A stretch of DNA of 64,000 bases, from contig NZ_CP123620.1 of the NCBI RefSeq assembly GCF_029873215.1, positions 4,214,109 to 4,278,108 on the forward strand. Direction: 5' to 3'. Below the pieces are notes generated by a model that searched no databases, was not told where the DNA came from, and saw only the letters and a list, made by a program, of their open reading frames with translations. Shown piece by piece: positions 43,155 through 52,068 of the stretch (positions are counted from its first letter, which is position 1; each line of letters begins with the position of its first letter). The translations under genes and the position numbers were made by a program. The stretch is from Nocardioides sp. BP30 (GTDB taxonomy: Bacteria; Actinomycetota; Actinomycetes; Propionibacteriales; Nocardioidaceae).

Positions 43155-43984
43155 TGGTCTGCCTCCTCGGGCTCCATCCAGGTGCGGTCGCGACCCGACA
43201 GGACGATGTCCCACCGGTATCCCATGCTGTACTCGGGCACGGTCAGATCATGGTCATAGGTCGCCAGCAGCGCATCCCTGGCGCGCTGGTCGGTGATCGC
43301 CTGGTAGATCGGGTCGAGCGCGAACAGCGGGTCCCCGGGGAAGTACATCTGGGTGACCAGGCGCTCGGTGAACTGGTTGCCGAACAGCGAGAAGTGGATG
43401 TGCGCGGGACGCCAGGCGTTGCGGTGGTTGCCCCAGGGATAGGGCCCGGGCTTGATCGTCCTGAACCAGTACTCGCCGTTCTCGTTCGTCAGGCAGCGAC
43501 CCACCCCGGTGAAGTTCGGGTCGAGCGGAGCGGGGTGCTGCTCGTTCTTGTGCACGTAGCGGCCGGCGGCGTTGGCCTGCCAGATCTCCACCAGCTGGCC
43601 CGCGACCGGGCGGCCCTCGCCGTCGACGATGCGCCCGCTGACGGTGATCCGCTCGCCGATCGGCTCGCCCCAGACCTCGGAGTTGGTGCCGGCGTGGGCC
43701 CCCAGGGTCAGGTCGGACTCGAGCTTGTGGACGTCGCGCTGCCCGAACACTGGCGCCCAACGCTCGATGGTCTCCGGGTCCGCGTGCCGCGGGTCCTTGG
43801 TGGGGTGGCGCAGGATGCTGGAGCGGTACGGCGGGTAGTCGATCCGCGGCTGCGCTCCGCCCGGCTGCTGCTGGGCGTCGATCTCGGCGATCTCGGCGGA
43901 GATCTCCGCCTGGGTGGTGGCGGCGGCGTCGGACGACGGGACAGCCGTCTCCTGGGCCGCATCGGTCCTCGGTGTCGTGCTCAC
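43151..43984 (-). CDS. pcaH: Protocatechuate 3,4-dioxygenase beta subunit
   Basis: A 277-residue catalytic subunit that opens protocatechuate between its hydroxyl groups. Fe(III) ligands are Tyr143 (GRYVHKNEQ), Tyr182 (GPYPWGNH), His195 and His197 (PAHIHFS). It carries about 40 extra N-terminal residues (Ala/Gln/Glu-rich) compared with typical PcaH. The GTG at 43984 is preceded directly by GGGAGGA, which is too close for normal spacing. A start slightly further in or a coupled upstream start cannot be excluded. It is divergent from the IclR gene, with the operator half-sites in between. Confidence 0.92.
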   Translation of the reverse strand: MSTTPRTDAAQETAVPSSDAAATTQAEISAEIAEIDAQQQPGGAQPRIDYPPYRSSILRHPTKDPRHADPETIERWAPVFGQRDVHKLESDLTLGAHAGTNSEVWGEPIGERITVSGRIVDGEGRPVAGQLVEIWQANAAGRYVHKNEQHPAPLDPNFTGVGRCLTNENGEYWFRTIKPGPYPWGNHRNAWRPAHIHFSLFGNQFTERLVTQMYFPGDPLFALDPIYQAITDQRARDALLATYDHDLTVPEYSMGYRWDIVLSGRDRTWMEPEEADQ

Positions 43985-44022
43985 TCCTCCCAATCTACGG
44001 ACCGGCGGACTATCCTGCCGAG

Positions 44023-44045
44023 GGAAGGCTTCCACTGAGCGGAAG
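44023..44045. promoter_or_regulatory. Candidate IclR (PcaR) operator with three half-sites
   Basis: GGAAG-G-CTTCC is followed by ACTGAGC-GGAAG, giving three alternating GGAAG/CTTCC half-sites. The right-hand palindrome, 44029-44045, pairs 7 of 8 positions. IclR regulators of the PcaU/PobR group are known to bind three repeats, two as a palindrome and one as a direct repeat. The site lies between pcaH and the regulator gene, ending eight bases before its ATG, which fits autorepression and pca control. Confidence 0.65.
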
Positions 44046-44052
44046 GTAGGGG

Positions 44053-44799
44053 ATGGCCGGTCGTACGGCGACGCCGGGTGCGAGCGTCACCTCCCGCGCC
44101 CTGGCGATCCTGGCCGCCTTCGACGCCGACCATCGCTCGCTGACGCTCACCGAGATCGCGGCGCGCGCAGGCCTGAGCCGTCCGACGGCCCACCGGCTCA
44201 TCGCCGAGCTGACCGCGTGGGGAGCGCTGCGCCGCGACGCCCAGGGCCGCTACGTCGTCGGTCGCCGGCTGTGGAACCTCGGCATGCTCGCACCGGTGCA
44301 GGCCGACCTGCGCGAGGCCGCCTCACCCTTCCTGCACGACCTCTACGGCGCCACCCTCGAGACGGTGCAGCTCGCCGTCCGCGACGGGCTCGAGACCCTG
44401 TACGTCGATCGCCTCGCCGGCCATCGGTCCGTTCCGATCGTGAGCACGATCGGCTCGCGGCTGCCGATGCACGCCACCGGCGTGGGCAAGGTGCTGCTCG
44501 CCTTCGCCCCACCGGAGGTGCAGCAGGCGGTCCTCGGTGCACCGCTGCGACGGTTCACGCCGTACACGGTGACCAGCGCCGCCCGGCTCGCCGACCAGCT
44601 GGACCGCGCCCGGGCGGAGGGGTATGCGACGACCGCCGAGGAGATGAGCGCCGGGGCGTGCTCGGTCGCGGTGCCCGTCCTGGTCGGCGACACCGCCGTG
44701 GCTGCGGTCGGGTTCGTGGTGCCCGACCTGCGCCGGACCCGCCCTCGGCTCGTCGCCGCCCTGCAGGTCGCGGCACAGGGCATCGCCCGCTCGCTGTGA
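44053..44799 (+). CDS. pcaR: IclR-family regulator of the pca operon
   Basis: A 248-residue IclR-family regulator. The winged helix-turn-helix spans about 10-70 (LTLTEIAARAGLSRPTAHRL), and the GAF-like effector domain follows (LYVDRLAGHRSVPIVSTIGS, then PMHATGVGKVLLAF). It is divergent from pcaHGBL, and its own start sits next to the three half-site operator, so it is the likely protocatechuate-pathway regulator. The gene symbol is given by context and family. Confidence 0.88.
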   Translation: MAGRTATPGASVTSRALAILAAFDADHRSLTLTEIAARAGLSRPTAHRLIAELTAWGALRRDAQGRYVVGRRLWNLGMLAPVQADLREAASPFLHDLYGATLETVQLAVRDGLETLYVDRLAGHRSVPIVSTIGSRLPMHATGVGKVLLAFAPPEVQQAVLGAPLRRFTPYTVTSAARLADQLDRARAEGYATTAEEMSAGACSVAVPVLVGDTAVAAVGFVVPDLRRTRPRLVAALQVAAQGIARSL

Positions 44800-44818
44800 C
44801 CGGACCGGCCGGCGCCGT

Positions 44819-47800
44819 TCAGGCCCAGGTGATCCGGACGGCGGCCCACACCACCTTGCCGTCGGAGACGATGCGGCTGCCCCAGCGATCCGCCAGCCGC
44901 TCCACGATGCCGAGGCCACGGCCGTGCTCGTCCTCGATCCCCGGCCGCTGACGCCGGGCGCGGACCGAGGAGGCGTCGCTGACCTCGACCACGATCTCCC
45001 GCTGGGTGCGCCGCAGCCGCAGCTCCACCGGCGGCCGACCGTGGGTCATCGCGTTGGTCACCAGCTCGCTGACCATCAGCACCAGGTCGAGCCGCTGGCG
45101 CTGCGGGACACCCCAGGCGAGCAGCTGCTCCTCGGTCCGGGTGCGTGCGGACCCGATCTCGTCGAGGTCCTCCTCGACCGCCAGGCAGATCAGCTCCGAG
45201 CGAGCCGGCTGCACCGTCGCGATGACGACTGCCACGTCGTCGGCGTTGTCCTCGACCAGCAGCTCGATGAGGCGCGCGGGCAGCTTGCCGAGGGGCACGT
45301 CACGGTGTCGGGTCAGGATCCGCTCGAGCTCGTCGAGACGGGTACCGAGGTCGATCCGTCGGCGCTCGACCAGGCCGTCGGTGTAGAGGGCCAGGAGGCT
45401 TCCTTCGCCCACCGGCACCTCCAGGTCCGCCGAGCCGAAGAACCCCGACCCGAGCGGAGGCCCGCTGGCGGCCAGCCGGGTCACCACGCCGTCGGCATCG
45501 ATGAGCAGCGGCGGGACGTTGCCGGCGTTGGCGTAGGTCAGCGTGCCGTGTGCCGGGTCGTGGACCGCGTAGACGCAGGTCACGATGCCCTCGGGCACCA
45601 TGTCGCGGACGATGCCGTCGAGGTTCTCCAAGATGTCGGTGGGCGCGAGGTCGAGCCGCGCGAAGGCGCGCGCCGCCGCCTTGACCTGACCCATCACCGC
45701 CGCCGCCCGGACGCCGCGGCCCATGACGTCGCCGACGACGATCGCCGTCCGACCGCCACCGAGGTCGATGACGTCGTACCAGTCCCCGCCGACCTGCGTG
45801 CCCTCCACGCCGGGACGGTAGTAGGTGGCGACCTCCAGGAAGTCCAGCTGGGTGGCCACCTCCGGCAGCAACGAGTGCTGGAGCTCGTCGGCGATCGCCC
45901 GCTCTCGGCTCGCGGCGCGGCGGGCGGACTCCGTGGCGATCAGCTGTTGCTGGAGCAGCCGCTGCTCGGTGACGTCCTGGACCGAGCCGCGCAGCACCCG
46001 GGTGCCGGGAGGCGCCTCGGCGACCTCACCGCGCACGCTCAGGGTCAGCTGCTGTCCCGACGGCAGGCCGACCTCGGTCTGGTAGGCGATCCGCTCTCCG
46101 ACCTCGCCCGAGCGCAACCGCGACAGCGCATCCTCGACGTCCTCGGCATGGACGAACATCGCCACCACCGCACGCAGGTCGAGCTGCTCGATGCCCCCAC
46201 CGGCATCCTCGTCACCGGCGCCGCCCGCGTCGAGTCCGATCAGCTCGGCGAACATCCGTGAGCCGCTCACCCGCTCGTCGTCGAGCCGGACCTGCCAGCT
46301 GCCGAACCTGCCGATCCGCTCGGCCTCCTCGACCAGCTCCTGCGCGTGCTGGAGCCCCGCGCGCACCGCCTCGACCCGCTCGAGCTCCAGGTTCACCCGC
46401 ACCCGCGCCAGCAGCTCGCGCGCCGAGAAAGGCTTGACCAGGTAGTCGTCCGCGCCCGCCTCCAGGCCCTCGACCGTGCCCTCCTCGCCGGCCCGCGCCG
46501 AGACCATGATGACCGGGATCGCCGCGAGACCCGGATCGTCCCTGAGCCGGGCGAGCAGCCCGAACCCGTCCAGACGCGGCATCATCACATCGGTGATCAC
46601 GATGTCCACCGGCGCCTCGGCGAGCTTCGCCAGCGCGTCGCGTCCGTCGACGGCCGTGACGACGCGGTAGGACTCCGCCAGGATGCCCGCCACGTAGCGT
46701 CGCATGTCCAGGTTGTCGTCGACCACCATCACGGTGGCACGTGCACCGGGTTCGTCGCTCTCGTCCTGCGCAGCGATCTCGGCGTCCGCGTCGCCGGCAC
46801 CGGCCGGCGCGCGCTCCGGCGTACGGACCGAGGAGCCCTCCAGCCATCCGAGTGCCTCGTCGATCATGGCGGCGGCACGGCCACCGACGGCCTCCCCGAG
46901 CACCGTCCCGCTCGCGCCGCCGGCGCTGGCGGCGACCTGGTCCGGCGGCAGGTGGTCGGCTCCCTGGGGGATGCGCACCGTGAAGGTGCTGCCCTCCCCC
47001 ACGGCGCTGGTGACGCTCACCTCGCCACCGTGCAGCGCGACCAGCTGGGCCACCAGCGCGAGCCCGATGCCGGAGCCCTCGATGCTGCGCGACTCGACGC
47101 CGCGGACCCGGTGGAAGCGCTCGAACAGTCGGGACTGCTCGGTCTCGAGGATGCCGATCCCGGTGTCGGTGACCGAGAGCACCGCGTCGGTCCCGTCCTG
47201 GCGCACGTGCACCTCGACGCCGCCCGCGAGGGTGAACTTCAGGGCGTTCGAGAGCAGGTTGAACACGATCCGCGACCAGTGGTTGCGGTCGACGAAGCCC
47301 AGAACCGGCTCCGGACAGTCGACCGAGAAGCTCAGACCGGCCCGTTCCATCGGGCTCTGGAACAGACTGGCCAGCTGGGCGGTGTAGTCGGCGAGGTCGG
47401 TGAGCTCGAACTGGGACTCGTCCTCGTGCTGGGCGTCGAGGCGGGAGAAGTCGAGCAGGGTGTTGACCAGGCGCAGCATCCGGCTGCCGCTGCGGGCGAT
47501 CACGTCGACCCGGTTGCGCTGGGTCTGCGAGAGCGGGTCGTCGACGTCGGCCAGGGCGTCCTCGGCCGGCCCGAGCAGCAGTGTCAGCGGCGTGCGCAGC
47601 TCGTGGCTGACATTGGCCAGGAAGTCCGACTTGGCCTGGTCGAGCTGGGCCAGCGCCTCCGAGCGCTCCTTCTCCTGCTCCATCGCGCGGGCGTCGGTGA
47701 TGGCCGCGGAGAAGTGGGCGGCGATCAGCTCCACGAACTCGTAGAACGAGGTGTCGACCGGACGGTGGCGGTTGGCCCCGAAGACCAGGAAGCCGTACGG

Positions 47801-48667
47801 CGTGGCCGAGAGCGGCCGCGGGATCGGGACGATGACAGCCTTCTCCGGCGGCACGCTCCAGGCGCCGGTCGGCAGGTCGGGGATGAGCTGGTCGACGTGC
47901 TCGACGACGATCTCCTCGGCGGCCAGCAGGCGGCGTACGGGCCAGATCGGCTCGGGATCCGCCTGCTCGATGCGCAGCGGCGAGGCGACGTGTCCCGGCT
48001 CGATCCCGGCCGTGCCGGCCAGATCGGCGTTCCCGTCCTCGTCGAAGAGGTAGACGCTGACCCAGGGCAGCGACTCGTTGTTCAGCGCCAGGTGCTCGCA
48101 GCCCGCCCGGACCGCGTCGGCGACCGACTCCGCGGTGGAGACGCGGATGCCCAGGTCACGCAGCGTGCTCATCCGGCGCTGCGCGACGATCTCCTCGGTG
48201 ACCTCCGCGACCACGCACAGCATCCCCGCGATGGTGCCGTCGTCGTCGGTGAGGGGGCTGTAGGAGAAGGTGTGGTAGCTCTCCTCGGAGTAGCCCGAGC
48301 GCTGCAGGAACAGCTGCAGGGCCTCGTCCCAGGTGGCCTCACCGGTGGCGATCACGTGCTCGATCCGCGGGCCGATCTCGGGCCAGATCTCGGCCCAGAC
48401 CTCGCGGGCGGAGCGACCCAGCGCCCACGGGTACTTCGCCCCCAGGGTGTTGCTCCGGTAGGCGTCGTTGCAGAAGAACGTCAGCTCCTCGCCCCAGGCC
48501 ATCCACATCGAGAACCGCGAGCTCAGGATCGTCCGAACGGCGCTGACCAGGCTCAGCGGCCAGGTATCCGGGTCGCCGACCGTCGTGGCATGCCAGTCGA
48601 CGGCGAGGAGGTCGCGACCGACCCGGCCGGCGGAGGCGAGCGTCTCCCGCAGGGAGGCGTCGGTCAT
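44819..48667 (-). CDS. Hybrid sensor histidine kinase/response regulator/PP2C phosphatase/anti-sigma ATPase
   Basis: A 1282-residue soluble signalling protein. In order: PAS domain (about 20-165), GAF domain (170-325), HisKA with His355 (SHELRTP), HATPase (430-570; NALKF, DTGIGI, GSGIGLA), receiver domain (645-765; Asp693 in ITDVMMPRLD, Lys in LVKPF), PAS-like linker (780-905), SpoIIE-type PP2C phosphatase (930-1140; GGDWYD and GDVMGRG metal ligands) and a C-terminal RsbW-like ATPase (1150-1282; ELVTNAMTHG, DEHGRGLGI). It joins two-component phosphotransfer with partner-switching control of a sigma factor. The ATG overlaps the STAS gene stop, so the two proteins should act together. Confidence 0.92.
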   Translation of the reverse strand: MTDASLRETLASAGRVGRDLLAVDWHATTVGDPDTWPLSLVSAVRTILSSRFSMWMAWGEELTFFCNDAYRSNTLGAKYPWALGRSAREVWAEIWPEIGPRIEHVIATGEATWDEALQLFLQRSGYSEESYHTFSYSPLTDDDGTIAGMLCVVAEVTEEIVAQRRMSTLRDLGIRVSTAESVADAVRAGCEHLALNNESLPWVSVYLFDEDGNADLAGTAGIEPGHVASPLRIEQADPEPIWPVRRLLAAEEIVVEHVDQLIPDLPTGAWSVPPEKAVIVPIPRPLSATPYGFLVFGANRHRPVDTSFYEFVELIAAHFSAAITDARAMEQEKERSEALAQLDQAKSDFLANVSHELRTPLTLLLGPAEDALADVDDPLSQTQRNRVDVIARSGSRMLRLVNTLLDFSRLDAQHEDESQFELTDLADYTAQLASLFQSPMERAGLSFSVDCPEPVLGFVDRNHWSRIVFNLLSNALKFTLAGGVEVHVRQDGTDAVLSVTDTGIGILETEQSRLFERFHRVRGVESRSIEGSGIGLALVAQLVALHGGEVSVTSAVGEGSTFTVRIPQGADHLPPDQVAASAGGASGTVLGEAVGGRAAAMIDEALGWLEGSSVRTPERAPAGAGDADAEIAAQDESDEPGARATVMVVDDNLDMRRYVAGILAESYRVVTAVDGRDALAKLAEAPVDIVITDVMMPRLDGFGLLARLRDDPGLAAIPVIMVSARAGEEGTVEGLEAGADDYLVKPFSARELLARVRVNLELERVEAVRAGLQHAQELVEEAERIGRFGSWQVRLDDERVSGSRMFAELIGLDAGGAGDEDAGGGIEQLDLRAVVAMFVHAEDVEDALSRLRSGEVGERIAYQTEVGLPSGQQLTLSVRGEVAEAPPGTRVLRGSVQDVTEQRLLQQQLIATESARRAASRERAIADELQHSLLPEVATQLDFLEVATYYRPGVEGTQVGGDWYDVIDLGGGRTAIVVGDVMGRGVRAAAVMGQVKAAARAFARLDLAPTDILENLDGIVRDMVPEGIVTCVYAVHDPAHGTLTYANAGNVPPLLIDADGVVTRLAASGPPLGSGFFGSADLEVPVGEGSLLALYTDGLVERRRIDLGTRLDELERILTRHRDVPLGKLPARLIELLVEDNADDVAVVIATVQPARSELICLAVEEDLDEIGSARTRTEEQLLAWGVPQRQRLDLVLMVSELVTNAMTHGRPPVELRLRRTQREIVVEVSDASSVRARRQRPGIEDEHGRGLGIVERLADRWGSRIVSDGKVVWAAVRITWA

Positions 48668-49050
48668 GGTCGGCCGACCGACCCGCCGGGAAGCGCGTCC
48701 GCGACCGTCGGATAGATCTTCAGCACCGTGTCGAGGTTGGTCAGCCGGAGCAGCCGCAGGACGATCTCGTTCTCGCCGCAGACGAGCGCCAGGCCCCCGC
48801 CCTCCCCCTCGAGCCGACGCCGTGACGCAACCAGGGCGCCGAGACCCGAGGAGTCGAGGAATCCCACCCCGCTCAGGTCGAGGACCTGGTGGACGCGACC
48901 CTCCTCGGCGAGGCCCTGCACGCAGGCGGTCAGCTCACCCACCGACGCTGCATCGATCTCACCCGTCACCGCGACGACGGAGACGTCGCCGTGCGCGGCG
49001 ATCTCGATCCCCACGCCGCTCTCGGGCGGCTGCTGCCGATCCTGCGTCAT
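48664..49050 (-). CDS. Anti-sigma factor antagonist (STAS domain)
   Basis: A 128-residue STAS protein of the SpoIIAA/RsbV type. The phosphorylatable Ser is in GFLDSSGLGAL (about residue 67). Its anti-sigma kinase would phosphorylate it and a PP2C phosphatase would reactivate it. The downstream hybrid protein carries both kinds of domain. The ATG at 49050 has a perfect AGGAGG site, so upstream in-frame starts were rejected. Confidence 0.92.
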   Translation of the reverse strand: MTQDRQQPPESGVGIEIAAHGDVSVVAVTGEIDAASVGELTACVQGLAEEGRVHQVLDLSGVGFLDSSGLGALVASRRRLEGEGGGLALVCGENEIVLRLLRLTNLDTVLKIYPTVADALPGGSVGRP

Positions 49051-49201
49051 CGCACCTCCTGTGCCGGACATCGGTGACGAGTTCACCGATGGCGGCGCCA
49101 TGGTCACACCTTGGCGACTCCCGCCAGGCGAAGCAAGCGCCCTCAGGTACCACGATGCGGCCTCATGATTCCCCTACCGGCATCCTCGGTCCCCACGCCG
49201 C

Positions 49202-49963
49202 TCAGTCGCCCAGGTAGGGGTCGGCCCAGGCGCTCACGATCCGCGCCGCCCGCCGGGCCTGACCGGGCGCGGTGAGCAGGTGATCGGACCCCTCCAGCGA
49301 CACGAAGCTGCGGGGGTGGCGGGCGAGGCTGAAGATCTCGCTGGCGTTCTCGATGCCGACTGTCGCATCGGTCGGCGAGTGCATCACCAGCAACGGGCGG
49401 TGCAGGGCGGGGATGACATCGAGGAGCTGGGCCCGGCGTACGTCCTCGACGAAGGCGCGCTTGAGGGTCAGCGCCTTGATGCCCCCCACGAGCCACTGTG
49501 CCGAGCCGTCCGCGAGCACGCGATCGACGAAGGCGTCGTACTGGTGCTCGGCGTGACTCGGGTCCGACGGCGCTCCGACGGTGGCGACGGCACGGACCCC
49601 CTCGACCCGACCGGCGGCGGCGAGCACCGCGCAGCCGCCCCAGGAATGCCCCACCAGCAGGCGGGCGGGGGTGCCGCGCTCGGCCATGAACGCGGCCGCC
49701 TCGACGGTGTCGGCGACCTTGACGGTGAACGAGCCGTCGCCCCAGTCACCCTCGGAGTCGCCGAGGCCGAGGTTGTCGAACCGGAGCATGCCGATGCCCT
49801 CGCTCGCCAGCTGCCGGCAGATCCGGGCGGCGGCGGGCGAGTCCTTGCCCAGCGTGAAACCGTGGGCGAAGACGCCCCATCCCCGGACCTCGCCCTGCGG
49901 AAGGTCGATCAGCCCGGTCAGCATCGGTCCGGTCGAGCTGCGGAAGCGCACACGTTCAGCCAC
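49202..49963 (-). CDS. Alpha/beta hydrolase (OsmC-associated/dienelactone-type family)
   Basis: A 253-residue serine hydrolase. The nucleophile elbow is LLVGHSWGGCAVL, with the catalytic acid near HSPTDATVG and His in GSDHLLTAP. FAHGFTLGKDSPAAARICRQLA is typical of hydrolases that occur alone or next to OsmC domains. No OsmC domain is fused here. The GTG at 49963 is the probable start; the ribosome-binding site is weak. The substrate is unknown. It is divergent from the malic enzyme gene, 93 bases away. Confidence 0.82.
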   Translation of the reverse strand: MAERVRFRSSTGPMLTGLIDLPQGEVRGWGVFAHGFTLGKDSPAAARICRQLASEGIGMLRFDNLGLGDSEGDWGDGSFTVKVADTVEAAAFMAERGTPARLLVGHSWGGCAVLAAAGRVEGVRAVATVGAPSDPSHAEHQYDAFVDRVLADGSAQWLVGGIKALTLKRAFVEDVRRAQLLDVIPALHRPLLVMHSPTDATVGIENASEIFSLARHPRSFVSLEGSDHLLTAPGQARRAARIVSAWADPYLGD

Positions 49964-50056
49964 GAGACCAGATCGTCTCGCAGGTCGGCTCTCGGTGCAG
50001 CATCCGTACCGCCGAGTAGTTTCCCCAGCCGGACCGCCGCGGCGCATAGTGAGCCT

Positions 50057-51433
50057 ATGAAGACCGCTACCGCCGCCTCGAACTCCATCACGATGCGCCT
50101 GCACACGGCACCCGACCACGGCGTGGTGGGGGCGGTGGCGACGGCGATCTCGGCGGTCGGCGGCATCGTGACGGCCATCGACGTCACCGACTCCAGCCAC
50201 GACCGTCTGGTCGTGGACGTGACCTGCTCGGCGGCCGATGCCGAGCACGCCGTCGAGCTGGAGAAGGCCGTCGCTGTCGTCGAGGGCGTCACGGTGCACA
50301 AGGTCTCCGACCGCACCTTCCTGGCCCACCTCGGCGGCAAGATCGAGGTCGGCTCCAAGGTCCCGCTCAAGACCCGGATGGACCTCTCCATCGCCTACAC
50401 CCCCGGCGTCGGCCGGGTCTCCAAGGCGATCGCCGAGCACCCCGAGGACGTCTCCCGCCTCACCATCAAGGGCAACACGGTCGCGGTGGTCACCGACGGC
50501 TCGGCGGTGCTCGGCCTGGGCAACATCGGTCCGGGTGCGGCGCTGCCGGTGATGGAGGGCAAGGCCGCGCTGTTCAAGCGGTTCGGCGACATCGATGCCT
50601 GGCCGATCTGCCTCGCCACCCAGGACACCGACGAGATCGTGCGCGCGGTCGAGCTGATCGCGCCGGGCTTCGGCGGGATCAACCTGGAGGACATCGCGGC
50701 GCCGCGCTGCTTCGAGATCGAGGCGCGGCTGCGCGAGCGGCTCGACATCCCGGTCTTCCACGACGACCAGCACGGCACGGCGATCTGTGTCCTGGCCGGC
50801 CTGACCAATGCCCTGCGGGTGGTCGGCAAGCGGCTGGAGTCGGTCAAGGTCGTCGTCTCCGGCGGTGGTGCTGCCGGTACGGCGATCGTCGGCCTCCTGC
50901 TCGCCGCGGGCGTCACCGACGTGGTGGTCTACGACCGTCACGGCTGCCTGGTCGACGGCGACGACTCGCTCTCCCCCGCCCACCGGGAGCTCGCCGCGCG
51001 CACCAACCCGCGCCGGGTCGCCGGCGACCTACGCGCGGCGCTGCAGGGGGCCGACGTCTTCATCGGCGTCTCGGCCCCCGGCGTCCTGCAGCCGGAGTGG
51101 ATCGCGGAGATGGCCGAGCAGGCGGTCGTCTTCGCGATGGCCAACCCGGATCCGGAGGTCGACCCGGTCGCTGCGGCGCGGTACGCCGCCGTCGTCGCCT
51201 CGGGGCGATCCGACTTCCCCAACCAGATCAACAACGTGCTGGCCTTCCCGGGTGTCTTCCGCGGCCTGCTCGACGCCCGGGCCCCGCAGGTCAGCACCGA
51301 GATGATGCTGCGCGCCGCCGACGCGATCGCGCACGTGGTCAGCGACGCCGAGCTCAACCCCAGCTTCATCATCCCCAGCGTGTTCCATCCCGACGTGCAC
51401 ACCGCCGTCGCGAACGCCATCGCCGGGCACTGA
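50057..51433 (+). CDS. NAD(P)-dependent malic enzyme with N-terminal ACT-like domain
   Basis: A 458-residue enzyme converting malate to pyruvate and CO2. An ACT-like regulatory domain (about 8-85) precedes the catalytic part. Conserved blocks are the catalytic Tyr in SIAYTPGVG, Lys in EGKAALFKRFG, metal-binding EDI and DDQHGTA, and the cofactor loop VVSGGGAAGTA. The ACT domain suggests amino acid control, as in other bacterial small malic enzymes. AGCCT precedes the ATG; the ribosome-binding site is weak. Confidence 0.93.
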   Translation: MKTATAASNSITMRLHTAPDHGVVGAVATAISAVGGIVTAIDVTDSSHDRLVVDVTCSAADAEHAVELEKAVAVVEGVTVHKVSDRTFLAHLGGKIEVGSKVPLKTRMDLSIAYTPGVGRVSKAIAEHPEDVSRLTIKGNTVAVVTDGSAVLGLGNIGPGAALPVMEGKAALFKRFGDIDAWPICLATQDTDEIVRAVELIAPGFGGINLEDIAAPRCFEIEARLRERLDIPVFHDDQHGTAICVLAGLTNALRVVGKRLESVKVVVSGGGAAGTAIVGLLLAAGVTDVVVYDRHGCLVDGDDSLSPAHRELAARTNPRRVAGDLRAALQGADVFIGVSAPGVLQPEWIAEMAEQAVVFAMANPDPEVDPVAAARYAAVVASGRSDFPNQINNVLAFPGVFRGLLDARAPQVSTEMMLRAADAIAHVVSDAELNPSFIIPSVFHPDVHTAVANAIAGH

Positions 51434-51474
51434 TCCGGCACGTCGGAGCGTCGCCGCGCGTCCGCGCTCCGCGC

Positions 51475-52068
51475 CTAGGACGGTGAGGGCCGCACGAGCG
51501 TCCCGTCGTCCTGGTAGGCGCCGTGGCCGGGTGCGCGCGCACAGCCGCGCCCGTAGGACCTGGTGGCCGTCCAGGTCGCCGTCGCGGCTGGCCCGGTGCG
51601 CTTCGCCGTGATGGTCCCCTCGACGTCCACGCAGCCCGCCAGCGGGACCCAGAGCAGGCCCAGGTCCTCGCTCACGTCGGTGCCCCTGCGGGAGAAGGTG
51701 ACGGGCAGTCCCTCCTCGCCGTGCCCTGTCGCGGTCACGGCGATCGAGGTGATGGTCCAGCCGCTCTGGTGGAACTCGGTGTCGGTCCGCAGGCACACCC
51801 CGGTCGCGAGGGTCCCGACCGCGAGCACCGACTGGAACCGGGCGAGGCGCGCCGCCTCGCCCCCGGCGGCCCGGAAGCTGGTGGCGTCCTGCTGATGGGC
51901 CCACGCCTGCGTGCAGGGATCGGAGACGCGCACGCTCGTGCGCCCGGTGCCGACGACCGCCACGGCGATCACCGCTGCCACGGCGGCACCGACCAGGGCC
52001 GATGCCGCCGAGGTCACCGCCAGGGTGCGTGCACCCCTCATCCCGATCCTCCGATCGCTCGTCTCCAT
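51475..52068 (-). CDS. Hypothetical membrane-anchored protein
   Basis: A 197-residue protein of unknown family with one N-terminal hydrophobic segment (SAASALVGAAVAAVIAVAVVG) that would anchor an exported domain. The domain has cysteines that could pair (DPCTQ, GVCLR, AGCVD, GRGCA). It resembles small exported domains encoded near type VII-like or lipoprotein genes in actinobacteria, but no family is claimed. Its ATG shares a base with the stop of the lipoprotein gene. Confidence 0.72.
   Translation of the reverse strand: METSDRRIGMRGARTLAVTSAASALVGAAVAAVIAVAVVGTGRTSVRVSDPCTQAWAHQQDATSFRAAGGEAARLARFQSVLAVGTLATGVCLRTDTEFHQSGWTITSIAVTATGHGEEGLPVTFSRRGTDVSEDLGLLWVPLAGCVDVEGTITAKRTGPAATATWTATRSYGRGCARAPGHGAYQDDGTLVRPSPS

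Noticed and set aside
46346..48715. A 789-codon open frame on the plus strand
   Set aside because: It is antisense to the hybrid sensor kinase, which has all its domains and catalytic residues.
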